The notes beneath the pieces are model-generated. The model did no database searches, was not told where the DNA came from, and saw nothing but the letters and a program-made list of their open reading frames with translations. Shown one piece after another: positions 45,993-57,654 of a stretch of 64,000 nucleotides of DNA. Each line of letters begins with the position of its first letter. Within the stretch, counting starts at the first letter, position 1. The translations under genes were made by a program, and so were the position numbers. Source of the stretch: Dactylonectria macrodidyma (taxonomy: Eukaryota > Ascomycota > Sordariomycetes > Hypocreales > Nectriaceae); NCBI GenBank assembly GCA_020744425.1, contig JAGMUV010000006.1:3472001-3536000 (forward strand), given 5' to 3'.

Positions 45993-47625
45993 CTATTTTT
46001 CTTCCACCCTTTCCTTAGAGTGTGAAGACCTTCGTGCACAAAACAGAGCACTGATCGCCATTCCCAGCCCTGATAGTCCCACAGCCACATACCATGCTGC
46101 TCTGTATCCTTTCAACAACTCACCCGGTGACTCACTGCCAGTCGTTATTTGAACCTCGACAGTTCCTGCAAACCCCAGCGCAAGACTGATGCTGTAATTC
46201 ACGACAGTACTGACTAGACTTGCAGCAATTCCCTGATTTTCTTTGCTTACTGAGTCGGAAAGAATTAAAGTTGCGGCGGGAAATGACATATCCATACCCC
46301 AAGGCATGATCAAGAGGCAGAAGAACGTTTGGAGCCAGTATGACTGTTCAACTGGAGCAGTCATCACCAGAACGGTACCGACTGTAAATGCCGTCAGGGC
46401 CAGCAGCATGACCACTGATGGTTGAGTTCTTTGCAAGAGCCAACCCGTTGTGACAGCGGCAAGTGCCCCAGACAGGGCCACAGGGCTCAGCCACGCTGCC
46501 GTCAACAGCGGCGAAGCTCCACGTATCAGCTGAAAGAATTGCCAGGTGTAGTAAATCCAGATACCAAAGCACGACCAACCACAAGCAACACAGCCGAGCG
46601 TAAAGCCAACCTCTGCCGATAGTGCGTGAAAAGGGATAAGAGGGTGAGAAGTCATTTTGAGTTCGATGTAAAAGAAGACTGGTATCAGAGCGAATCCTAT
46701 GATGAGCAAGGTATAGACGTATGGAGTCCCCCAGCCTACAATTGGTGCTTGGTTCCAGGCGATGTTGATGAGAACCAAGGACAGCACTCCCACCGTTGCA
46801 CCCAACAGGTCCAGTTGTGCAATAACCTCTGACAGTGGCATGTCTTTCGTGGACACTTTATGAGGTGGATCAGGAATGACGAATGATGCCAAGACTGTAA
46901 TCACAGCGAGAGCGATTGCGAAAGAGTAGAAAGCCCAAGGCCACCACTCAGGATCGCCGTGGACAATTAATCCTGCAATGGCTGCTGCAGCGACAGATCC
47001 ACCAGGCGCACAAGCACCAAAGAGACAGAACACCATTGCCTTCCGTTTGCCAGGTCCATAGGTAGCTCCCAGAATGGCCAACCCGTTGGGCAAGACGATA
47101 GCAGGGCCAATTCCTTGAAGGACTCTTGCAAAAATGAATAGAATGTGTGTTGAGTAGTAGGCGAGGCCAGCAACCATGGACCAAACGGAGAACCATGCGA
47201 ACCCAAAGATGAGCATTTTCTTGTAGCCGAAGACGTCTCCAAACCGGCCGGACACCAAGATAAACGTCCCGACAGTTAAGCTGTAGCCGGCAATCAGCCA
47301 GCTGAGTTCGCCTGGGTTTGTGATGGAAAAAGTGTCACCAATGACGTGGAGCAGATTTAGGCAGTTGCCGAGAGCACCCTGGGTCATGAACTGAGCCATA
47401 CAGATGACGCAGATGAAGAGAATCTCTCGTCCAATTGAGAAGGTCTCCGCAATGGAGACTTGAGACTCTATACGGTTGAGATCATTCTCAGATGGCCTGG
47501 CAGTCTCGTCACTCGAATCGGAATGGTCGAAGTCGACTTGTGGTTCTGCTGTTAATGTTAGCACCCAACATCCAAGGGCTGGTTCATAGGCATAGGTTTT
47601 ATGTACCCATCGTGTTCCGGATCAT
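45993..47625 (-). CDS. MFS efflux pump, DHA2 type (ATR1-like)
   Basis: Exons 47607-47625 (19 nt) and 45993-47548 give 524 aa. The long frame has no ATG at its left end, but a clear acceptor (CTAACATTAACAG) fits a tiny first exon encoding MIRNTM in the right phase; other upstream starts are possible. Transport landmarks are FMTQGALGNCLNLLHVIG, WLIAGYSLTVGTFILVSGRFGDVFGYKKM, RVLQGIGPAIVLPNGLAILG, GSVAAAAIAGLI and CLLIMPWGMDMSFPAATLILSDSV, with about 14 helices. It resembles the aminotriazole/boron exporters of the ATR1 group. It would export a drug or metabolite through the plasma membrane with H+ exchange. Confidence 0.83.
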
Positions 47626-48620
47626 ATTGCCCCGCAAACAGACAGCGTGACTGAACGAGGGTGGTGAAAAAGTCGTACGAGTATCTGAGGCAAGATCACA
47701 GGCGGAGGACAGTGACAAGCAGGGTTTGTCAAGAGGCGAGTGGGCGGCGACAAACGTTACTTCGGATATAGAGATCTCGACGTCATGGGCATTTGCCGAA
47801 GCTAAGAGAGAGCGGATGTGGTAAACCATGCCGAGATTGGCGGGAAAAGTGGTCCAAAATGGACAGGACGAGAATATATCCGGTGAAGCAGAACACCTAT
47901 ATCCGGCAGTCGTGATGGATCCGCACACTGGTCAAGGCTTTTGTTCCGAGCCCTCGTTCCGAGTTGGCCAGCTTTGACTTTCATTGAACCCAGCCAACTG
48001 GTTTTCTCCCCGCGTTGTTCTCTCATCAGAGCCGGGCGCATTGCTCGCGAAATATATACATGGCGTTTCTTGCCGACAACGAGAACTTGTAGATTGCATG
48101 CCTCGTGCGGTACGTATATTCCGAATCTGAGAGCTGGGCAGCTACCCTGCATCTTGACCAAGAAATCATAGGTTATGGCCCAGTAGCCCAGTATTAATTG
48201 GCAAACAAGATAGCTGCGATCTTGACGGTATTGAATAGCAAGATAGTCTATCCATTGATTAAGCCACACGTTGAGGTCGCGTGCTTGTGTTCAAAGCAGG
48301 TTTCTGACACATCGTTCTGAATTAGGAATGAGAGATATCAGCGAACCACTTTTGCTGCACAAACTAGCTACCAGACTGTTATTGGCGGGATTTATGTTTG
48401 ATGTGCATAAAAGCCCCGCCTAAATACACAAGCAGCCTATAATGATGCAGTGCAACCAGAAGCTCAGAGAGGAAAGCGGTCAGACAGCAGCAAGCGCTAA
48501 CCAATATTAGAAGGTAACGTGACTAGGATCCAAACAATTTGGTTGTTAATCCAGTATCATCAGCTCCCATTTCAACGCATCATTGTCATCCATAACCAGC
48601 GGCTCATCCAGACCAAAAAC
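47626..48620. other. Intergenic, about 1 kb
   Basis: Divergent region between the MFS pump and the thioredoxin gene. Open frames on the minus strand here (to 155 codons) have no recognised domain and I leave them out. A TATA-like cataaaag lies near 48406. Confidence 0.45.
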
Positions 48621-49302
48621 ATGGAGACCATTTACTACATCATTCTAGCGATCATCGCCGTCTTTATTGTAGGACCAGTATGTTAATATCGCCTTTTTTA
48701 CGCGTTGTCATATGAAGAGACCGTCCTCATGTGGTTATCTCACGCCATCCACGCCCCTCTCTCGTTATCAGGAGTGTTGCTAGGGCCTACTGCTCGAGTC
48801 TTCACCTTCATTCTCACTGTGATAAATACCTAGACTGGAACTAACCGAATGTTAGGCTATTTTCTCGGATCGCTCACCAATCCCCGAAACATCCGGCGAG
48901 GTCTTCAAAGTTACCAAAGCTCCCGAGTTAGACGCTGTTCTATCATCAACCACTCATGTCATCGTCGACTTTTATGCGGACTGGTGCCCTCCCTGCCGTG
49001 CTATCGCGCCATTATTCTCTCAGCTGGCTGACGCTCACTCGGCCAAGGGCCAGCTCGCCTTCGTCAAGGTCAACGTCGATCATGTGAATGACGTAGCCAA
49101 GCGATATTCTGTATCCGCCATGCCTACTTTTGTTGTGTTTGAGAATGGACAACCCAAAGGCATACCTGTTGAGGGGCTCAAGGACCGGAGAACTGTCAAC
49201 TTTACGGCGGATGGGTCCGTCGACAGGCTTAGGGGTGCTGACCCTGTTGCCCTGAAAGCTGTGGTCGCGGCACTGGCTGCTAAAGTTAAGGGTGCTGCTT
49301 GA
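48621..49302 (+). CDS. Membrane-anchored thioredoxin
   Basis: Exons 48621-48677 and 48856-49302 give 167 aa; the 178-nt intron is long for this window but has GTATGT, a CTAAC branch site and TTAG in the right phase. The first exon encodes a single hydrophobic helix (YYIILAIIAVFIVGP), so the protein is anchored with a short leader. The thioredoxin fold follows: VIVDFYADWCPPCRAIAP holds the redox pair (CPPC instead of CGPC), then VKVNVDHVNDVAKRYSVSAMPTFVVFENG with the cis-Pro. The last 35 residues after KGIPVEGL are a short extension. It should act as a disulfide reductase at a membrane surface, probably mitochondrial or ER; topology is unknown. Confidence 0.83.
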
Positions 49303-51655
49303 CGCCAAACAACCATCGATGAAAAGAGCGAGTAGCTGATGCGTGGAACCAAGCTTGGGAAAGCTTGGCTAAGTGGTTTTGCGAAGACGTTGAATGAGAC
49401 AGCGTGCCGCGTCTGTCCTACGGAGATACGGAATAGGTTGATTCTGTGTTACCACTCGACATTGCAGCAATTTAGCATCCTGGTTCGCAGCGTTCTTAAA
49501 TATTTCCGTTACACTTGTCGGTATGAGATTTTGTGAGGTTTTATGTGGTCTTATGTGGTGTATGGGTAGAACCCTAGTTATGTATGAGAAAAGAAGTTGA
49601 CCTGTAGAGTCTGGCCGTCATTCCTTCCTGTTAGTCTGAACTAGAGCAGTCGACTTGGGCGTATCACTGTCAAATCATACGTCACTTAAATGATGATGAA
49701 CAAAGAATGTCACTTGCCGAGACAGTTATCCATCCCAAGTTAACGGCTGACATGTATTTCGACCTTCTACTTCGGGATGTTGACGAAGAAGGGCCTTGCA
49801 AGGGTATAATGGCTCAAAAAGCATGTCTTGGTCAATTGAAGTCACCATGTTCCTATTTTACCGGATCCTTTCTGAGTGTCGCGTTCTTTAGATAAAAAAA
49901 TGGGAATCAACGTCAATTCGAGTCCCCGATCACAGGACCAATCCTATGCTGACTCCTCGTACACTGAGGGCGGCACAGTGCATACTTGCTTAGAAACAAT
50001 GATATTTTTGAGAGAAATGGCATTGAAATATCAAATCGACGGTAGGCTTAGCCACATGAGTCGACACGCAAAGATGGACTGGTCATGACGGTGTCTAACT
50101 AGTCCTAACCGACATGTGTGGCTTCTTCGACTATGATACAAAATCAAGTTTCTCAATTCAAAAGCCGTTTCCACCGCCCCGTAGAGTTCACTCCAGCTCA
50201 GTTGGCTCGGCAGTTAATCTTATACGAGTTGACCTTGTTTTTGGACTTCGAGGAGAAAGCCGGCAGGTTCCAGTTGCGTAGTTGCTATCCCCGAGTTGGT
50301 AGACTCTGGTTGGCTGCTTAGTGACGCATAAGCGAGATCAATCCAGGGCAACACGGCGATCTGTCCTGTTATGTGTCGAGCTGAGCTTCCAACAAATAGC
50401 CTATGTTCCTAGCCTGATGTGCGGCTACCTTAAAGAGAAGGTAACTGCTCGGAAGCGTGATATTAGCTACCCTAATTTTAGAAAGTCCCGCTTTTAAGAT
50501 TCCATCGTCTGGTTGGGAGACTCTCATTGAGGCAAGTGATATTAAACCGATGACCGTTCAAACAAAGGGCTCTTATTTAACACTGGGGAGATATTTCCTC
50601 TAGGAGAACTGGGATGTCTCAAACACATGCGTGTCGCAGGCTGTGCCTACCTGCAACCCCGGGGTCGACTTCAGCACCTGGGAAGTAATCAGACCGAGAT
50701 GCACGGAGGTCGAACCAGATATAGCATTCCGTCCATTAAATCACAAAGGTTGAGTGGATCAAACCCTGCTGCCGAGTTCTAGGCACTATTCTCTATAGTC
50801 TATTGGGTTAGAAGATACCGTCGTATTTAACAGTCATGCAGACTAGGGTAGCTAATGCCTAGTCAACACTTTTGTACAGATACCTATTCTTCTCCCAGGC
50901 TTACGCTGTTTCAAGGGTACTTGTCCCTTGTCGCAAGGTGCAAGTCTGAGCTTATGAGCCTTCTGGACTCTCTGTAAGTCTGCTTTGCCTGACCGAAGTC
51001 TATCCCACGAGACACATTTTACTACTTAGCTTTTACATTAGTGTCGAGGGTTGATAGCTATGTTAGAGCCATCAGTCTGATTTTCGGCTCAACGCCTGTC
51101 CGGTAGTGTTCCTCGCATGTCACGTCTTGGCGGAAAAGTGAACAAAGTGGAAGTGGAAAAGTACTAAAAGTTCTGTTGTGCCACACCTGAGCACCTTAGT
51201 ATCATGGGTAAGACTGTTCGACGTAGTGAAAGTCTCCTCAGGCTCCTTGACGTTTGCAGTCAGCCAATCACCACCACTTGCTAGTAGAGCCTAGCGGATC
51301 TCTTTGCAAAGCGTGCTGACCACAAGGAGAAGAGAAATGGGTATGATCACCACTCTTGTTGATCCAACAATCTCGACATGTCAAAATTTTGGTGACGAAA
51401 AGCACATGTCACGGTTCAATCGGAACTCGGATTCTCATCACATGAAGAACAATGAGGTCTGCAGTGCTTCTACGATAGCCGAGGCTTCGCCACAAAACGA
51501 TTTGACCATGGTCATCTTCAAGCCGCTAATCTGAATCCAGCTTGGTTTTGGAATGCGGGGTTGGAGACGCTCTGATCGATGAGAGTGCGAACTACTTCAA
51601 CTTTCGACGCCTGGCTCTCCTTGACAGTAGAATAATTTTGTCAACTTTTTCAAAC
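49303..51655. other. Intergenic, 2.35 kb, no supported gene
   Basis: Many short frames and stops on both strands; no recognisable domain, element ends or RNA gene. The in-frame extension of the hydroxylase upstream of 51656 (to 51542) lacks similarity to the family and is treated as leader. Confidence 0.5.
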
Positions 51656-52408
51656 ATGTCTACAACCTGGGTCGTCATTGTAGAAAACTACAACCATACT
51701 TTGATCGAAATCACTGGAACTCTCATTATCCAGGTGCTATTTTGGTGGATCCCTTCTGCCATATACATCTCGCTCGATCACATCGCGCCATCATTTGCTG
51801 CAAGGCACAAAATTCAACCTTTAGAAAAGCAGCCGACTGCTGCAGTTGTTGGCCATGCTGTCGCAGTATCTTTAAGGAACCAGCTTCTGATCGTTGCTGC
51901 TCAGATTGCCATTGGTATTCTCGCTGGTTTACATGATATACCGCCCCGTTTCCAGATCACCGCGACTCTCCCGACAGCAACATCCTTTATCAATGACATT
52001 TTGATCTGCATCATCTCGCGAGAGATTCTATTCTACTACTCTCATCGCCTTTTTCACGTACCTTACTTCTACCGGCGTATCCACAAGGTCCACCACAAGT
52101 TCAAGGCGCCAGTGTCATTTGCGTCGCAGTACGCACATCCGATTGAGCATATTGTGGCAAACGTCATGCCGATAGCACTACCACCCGCGATTCTAGGCAC
52201 TCATATCGTCACTATGTGGGCATTTCTTGCCTTCGAACTGATTGAGACAGCGACGGTACATAGTGGGTACGACTTCTTTCAAGGTGCGGCTCGACGACAT
52301 GATCGCCATCACGAGCGTTTTGATGTAAATTTTGGCGGAATGCCTTGGCTGGATTACATTCACGGCACCGGCGAAGGGAATGGAGAGTATGCTTTGAAGA
52401 GGGAGTAG
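51656..52408 (+). CDS. Fatty acid hydroxylase superfamily (sterol desaturase-like)
   Basis: A single exon of 250 aa from the ATG at 51656. It has the eight-histidine di-iron pattern of membrane hydroxylases: HRLFH (130-134), HKVHH (143-147), HPIEH (161-165) and HDRHH (215-219). Four hydrophobic stretches (about 16-38, 65-92, 110-125 and 165-200) fit an ER membrane protein with the His boxes on the cytosolic face. The length is close to ERG25/SUR2-type enzymes. It would hydroxylate or desaturate a lipid, sterol or a specialised substrate. No lipid gene is next to it. Confidence 0.87.
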   Translation: MSTTWVVIVENYNHTLIEITGTLIIQVLFWWIPSAIYISLDHIAPSFAARHKIQPLEKQPTAAVVGHAVAVSLRNQLLIVAAQIAIGILAGLHDIPPRFQITATLPTATSFINDILICIISREILFYYSHRLFHVPYFYRRIHKVHHKFKAPVSFASQYAHPIEHIVANVMPIALPPAILGTHIVTMWAFLAFELIETATVHSGYDFFQGAARRHDRHHERFDVNFGGMPWLDYIHGTGEGNGEYALKRE

Positions 52409-53274
52409 GCTTAAGATATGTTCCTCAAGTGCGTATTTGTCGTTCCTCGTCATCGCGATCTCGCACCTTCATACGTGAACATGACTCTCCTGGCACTCGA
52501 ACACAAGGCTTTAGTAACGCTGGAATATGGGCTACAAATCGAATTTTCTACTTGAACTATGAATGTAAAGATTATTGATATTAGTATAACACACGAGTAT
52601 TGCTATTGGAGGTTTATGATCGGGGCATCCTCCGTCGCTCTTACGGGGGTTTCCGAGGAGAACCCTCCCACCCAACATGGAAGGATTTACCCTTACTCTT
52701 GGCAAGATAATAAAAGGTCATGTCGGTATCTTCGCCAAATTCCTAGGGCTAGCTGGTATTGGCTTCGATACTGGCCTTAACTATGACGAGGATGTTAAAA
52801 CTGTCCTCACATTTTTAAAAGTTTGAGACCATTTCTTTCAACCCGGATAAGGACTACATCTTCATTATAGGGAACTAGACTAGGAGGGCGAAGTTGAGGA
52901 ATGGGAAGACTACACTGTTCGCTAGTGTTCCAAGCTCGCAGCTGTGTGCCTGCTAAGTAGCAGCGCGCCAGTTGTTATCAGGCCTGTTACTTACAGCATT
53001 TATCTGCTAGAAGAACTGATAGCACCTCTTGACCTAGGTCGTAATGGACTAAGGTTCCATGGGATTGGGAGATGACAATGAGTAGTACTGAGCTGAAGTA
53101 TTTGGTAGGGAAGGTGGGTGGCTAACGAACCGCATCAAGTCGCTACAGGTATGTCATAACTACTACTCTCTGTAGGCAACGCTCGCCATCCCCTGAGTTG
53201 AGTCTTCCATAAATGACATAGAACTCCACGCACTCCACTACATTTACTTTGCTACCCTTTCAATATCCTATAAT
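52409..53274. other. Intergenic, about 870 bp
   Basis: Lies between two convergent genes; no gene seen. Short direct repeats are not obvious. Confidence 0.5.
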
Positions 53275-54605
53275 CTACCATGCTAAAGCACTTGGTCCGG
53301 TCGTCGTCGTTGCTGATTCGCAAACTCCACGGCAAAAGGCCTCGTCTTCGTTCAGCTGCGCATTGGCCATAGTCCTTCTTGCAGGCCAGATCTCATGCCC
53401 CAGTTTTTTCTCCTCCTCGATGTGCTTCTTCAGTGACGCCCGCAGAACTGTCTCAAAATACTCGACCGCCTTCTCCATGTACGGGTGCAGTGGGCCTGCA
53501 GTATAGGTGTCGCTGTTGAGGCCCTTTTGAGCATTGTTTCCTAAATACTTGTCCTCGTTCTCGACCTGCTTGAAGAAATCAACTGCCTCCTTGACGGCTT
53601 GGGCGGGAGAGTTCTTGTTCCTGTAGACTTCGTAGCGCATGCGTGAAGTTGTGGCCGAGGTGGGGATGATGAACATCATGTAGAAGAAGTGCTTGGAGAT
53701 GGTCACAGAAGAATTAGGGAACATGTACGTCGGGCTAGCGACGATGTCTCCCGCTTCCATGTCCTCGCCAAGGTGACGAATGTAGCACAACACGGGCTCG
53801 ACGTCGAACTTGGTGTCCTTTTTGATATAAGGGGAAATGCCCGGGTGCGCTGTCGAACAATGATAGCACTAGGTGAACCTTGTAAGTATTTTTTCCCTAA
53901 AAAGTCGATTCACCAACGCTCACTTCATTGTAATTCTCGACAAGCGTCTTCCAATTGAAGTTGCAGTCATCGAGAGACCAAGTGTGGTCAAACTCATAAT
54001 TATCCATGTCGTAGACCTGAGTAATACGTTCCTGGGTGTCGATATCCTTGAATTGGGTCTCCCAGCTGACGCTAGGCTTCTCTGATCCATCAAGATTGAC
54101 CCAGACAAAGCCCAGTTGGTCAATATGCATATGCAGCTTGTAAAGGGAGTACTGGCCCTTGTCAAACTGGCTAGCCGGCACAGTGTCGAATCGGGGTGCC
54201 TTGGCGAGGTTTCCCTTGAGGCCATAGCTCCACCCTGGATATCATCAGTCAGAGAGTCTCAAATTTCGATCGGATTGCTTGAAGCTAGTCTAGAGGGCAA
54301 AGGTTTCAGCTCGTAGACTCACCGTGGTATTTGCATGAGAGGATGCTCGCCGTACCCGTTTCCTGATGCACAATGGGAAAGGCCCTGTGGCGACACACGT
54401 TGAGAAAGGCATTGATGTTACCCTGGCGATCACTGACGACGAAGAAGGGATATCCCGCGACCTCGTAGCGCGCATACTGGCCAGGGGTGGCAAATTGCGA
54501 CTTGTGCGATACAATTAACCACGTCTTGGAGAAGATGGCTCGGCGCTCCAAGTCGTAAAACTCGGGTTCCCTAAACCAGGACGATGGCAGTGTAGCTGCA
54601 GTCAT
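53275..54605 (-). CDS. Rieske-type aromatic/amine oxygenase, alpha subunit
   Basis: Exons 54323-54605, 53924-54234 and 53275-53868 give 395 aa. The Rieske 2Fe-2S site is CRH (Cys71, His73) and CKYHGW (Cys91, His94). The mononuclear iron site is in [15 protein letters not shown], which is rebuilt exactly by the second splice. SFPNSSV-like and catalytic-domain blocks follow. The layout and the NECYHC motif match choline monooxygenase/carnitine oxygenase-type enzymes rather than bacterial multi-subunit ring hydroxylases. A substrate such as choline, betaine or another quaternary amine is inferred from this and from the neighbour: a choline/GABA-type permease starts 417 bp away on the other strand. 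It needs an electron-donating reductase, which is not encoded here. Confidence 0.87.
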
Positions 54606-55022
54606 GTTGATCGAGATGGTTTAAGATTGAAGGATATGCAATGTGGTTTTTGGAGTGGAGTAAGTGATGGTGTATGAGATGCAATCACGTCTCCTGAGGA
54701 AAAGGGGGTCAATAAGTAATGAACAGCTAATCATTATAATAACATAAAAAAATAGATGCCCTCCATCCCGATTTATCCTTTCGCCTTCAAGGAAATAATG
54801 GCGATTGGTCAGAGCCATCCGACACCTCCTCATTACTAGTTTGAAATCGCTAGCCCGTCATTGGGCGAGATGATCCATGGAGGGTTGTCCAAGAGGGAGG
54901 GGTACCGAAACGAAGCTAACTGATTCTCTGATATATCCCACATGGGTTGCCGACGTGTTTGGTAGACTAACAACAGCCTTGGACATTGAGGACCCTCCCA
55001 GAACATTATCATCACCTTCATC
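54606..55022. promoter_or_regulatory. Bidirectional promoter of oxygenase and permease
   Basis: 417 bp between divergent ATGs. AT-rich stretches (ataacataaaaaaata near 54738-54752) could serve as TATA elements for either gene. Joint control is likely but no operator is assigned. Confidence 0.45.
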
Positions 55023-56784
55023 ATGGCTGACACGTATTCCACTGACGGTGGCCCCGTTACCAAGCGGCGTACCGCCGACGATGCTACCATGGAACCCCCC
55101 ATCAAGCACCCCATCAGCAACGATGACGCCGTGCTGGACACTCTCGGCATTGCGCCTTCCAAAATGGAGCGAAACTTCAACATCTGGTCGCTGATGTTCA
55201 TGTCGTTCTGCACAACCGTCACCTGGGAGGCCGTCTCGTCGGCAGCCGCCCAAGCGCTCACCAGCGGCGGCAGCTCCAGCTTGGTCTGGGGCTTTGTGGC
55301 CTCGGCCATTGGCGCCTTGCTGATAGCGCTGTGTATTGCTGAATATGCTAGCATGGTTCCTACGGCTGGCGGCCAGTATCACTACGTCTCTGAGCTGTCG
55401 CCGCTCAAGTACCGACGCGTGTTTTCCTGGTTTGCTGGCTGGATCGCTATGATCGGCTGGATACTGTGTGCTGCGGCTGGAATCTTTGCCACGGCCATGC
55501 AGATTCAATCGTGGGCTATTCTCTTTAGTGACAGCTATGTCTACGAGAGATGGCATACTTCCTTGGTAGGTTTGACTGACCCCCTTCCGTCAAGTCGTCT
55601 ACAATACTGAATTGGACATTGCAGATTGTCATCGGCCTGACCATCTTCTACACGGTCTTTGCCATCTACGAAATCAAACGCCTTCACTATCTGATATTTG
55701 TCGCCATGTTCTTTCACGTCTTTGGTTATTTCGCCACTTCCATCTACCTCCTCATTCACGTAAACCCCAAGAACTCGGCCGACTATGTCTTTACCGACTT
55801 TACAAACCTGAGCGGGTGGGAGAGTCCTGGGGTAAGCTTCTGACGGTGCAATTCTTCTTGGTCTGTAATCTGACTCAGCTTGTGACAGATTGCATGGTCC
55901 ATCGGTCTTATGACATCAGCTATTGGTTTCGTCGGTTGGGATAGTTCTACCCATATGGCAGAGGAAATGACCCATGCCGCTCGAGACTTGCCAAGAACTA
56001 GTGCGTATTCCAAATACGTCTTGACATCAAGCCAATCCTTCTAACTCTCCACTTAGTGATTGCCAATATCGCTGTCAGCGGCGTGCTGACATTTCCCTGG
56101 ATTATTGCCGTGGCTTTCTGCATAACTGACCTCCCCGGTCTTCTCAGCGGACCCGTCTCTCGAATCAGTCCATTTGCACAGCTGTACTACAACGTATCAG
56201 GGGGAAACCAAGCGGTCACCATCGGCCTCACGGCATTCTTACCCATCCTTGGTTTTTGTGGGACGGGCTCCAGCGTTATATCCGCCACCTCACGGGTCGT
56301 CTGGGCTTTTGCACGAGATGGCGGTCTGCCGCCAAGCATCTCACGAGTCAGCGATCGAACCAAGGTGCCCACGAATGCTTTGGTTCTCACTGCTGCCATT
56401 ATTTCAGCTCTGAGTCTGATCTACGTTGGCAATGCTACGGCCTACTACGGCATCTCCTCTGCGTGCACACTGGCGTTGATTGTCTCGTACGCGTTCCCGC
56501 TCATCCTGAACGTGATTTGGGGGTTTGAACACTGCACACTCCCCCGTGGAGTTTTCACTCTTGGGCGTTATCATCGGCCTACGGCGGTGGCGGCCCTGGC
56601 CTGGAGCACGTATCTCATCATTTTCATGTGCTTCCCGACCATGTATCCTGTCAACGCTACGAATATGAACTACGCGATAGTGGTGTTCGCATTCGGTATC
56701 TTGTTGGCAGCAGTGAGCTGGTTTGCTTATGGCAGAAAGAATTACATGGGAATTACACACAGACTGGAAGGGCGCCAAGAATAG
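55023..56784 (+). CDS. APC-family permease, choline/GABA type
   Basis: Exons 55023-55565, 55625-55831, 55889-56000 and 56057-56784 give 529 aa. Twelve helices follow a cytosolic N-terminus of about 55 residues. Landmarks: RNFNIWSLMFMSFCTTVTWEA, IAEYASMVPTAGGQYHYVSEL, FSWFAGWIAMIGWI, WDSSTHMAEEMTHAARDLP (conserved loop of this group) and SRVVWAFARDGGLP. These match fungal HNM1/UGA4-type carriers for choline, GABA and related amines. It would import the substrate at the plasma membrane for the divergent Rieske oxygenase. Which amine is carried cannot be told from sequence alone. Confidence 0.88.
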
Positions 56785-57654
56785 CAATGAGCATCGGTGG
56801 AGAAGGGGGAGCAGGTGTGTCATCGTGGCCATGTATCTCGTTCAAGATGAAAAGCCATTGCCTTCGTATCAAAGAATTATTTGGTGATCAAGGAACAACT
56901 TGAATTCTCGGAAAAACCTGTGCTATCGTTCTGTGCGGATGTGCCCTTGCTAGTTCCGAAATTTTCGTAGCTATCTACAGATAGCGTTAATAACCGTCGA
57001 TACGATGATAATGATCTATGTTTATGGAGATAGGTCGTATCATCGGGATCCGCGGAGTCCGAAACGCGCGTTTTCCGTGTCCTTTGCGGCTTGGCGAGAG
57101 CGCCACAGATGATAGTGTCATTCTTTCCCCACGGGGAAGAGTGGGTGACGCCTTGTCATGTGGTCCGGCCGTTTATCTCGATAAGTCGATCGATAATCAT
57201 CCAATTGAGACGATTGGATTATCTTTACCAGTGACAGATCCTTGCCTTGGCCCAGTTTTAATGCTCGGAAATGCCGGAATACATGGTGCTAGATTGGGCT
57301 TCGGCAATTTCAACAGCGGGGTCAGTGAGATTTGAGATTCCACCCAACCGAGGTGATGGAGCAGAAGCTTCAAAGGTGCTAATCTGGCGCTTAAATGAGG
57401 GGGAAGTGCCACTAGATGAATGCCATAACATAATCCTAGGCATTCGGCGAAGGGGAGGAAAATTCATTTGTTTTTCCTGATAGGTAAACTCGATCATATT
57501 CAACATCGCCAGGGCTAAGGTTAGTGTAGAGGAGGTTGATAGGCTGGGATGATGCTGAGAAAATCCGCTTCCATGCAAGAGTGACAAAAAGGCGTGAGGT
57601 TGTCAGTCATAGTGTTTTATTTTAAATCGGCTGCTTCGATACTTCAAACTATTC
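56785..57654. other. Intergenic, 870 bp
   Basis: No supported gene between the permease and the decayed monooxygenase; the small open frames on both strands have no known domain. Confidence 0.5.

Noticed and set aside
47802..48269. 155-codon minus-strand frame upstream of the MFS gene
   Set aside because: No recognised domain, lies in a divergent promoter region; a tiny first exon at 47607-47625 explains the MFS start better.
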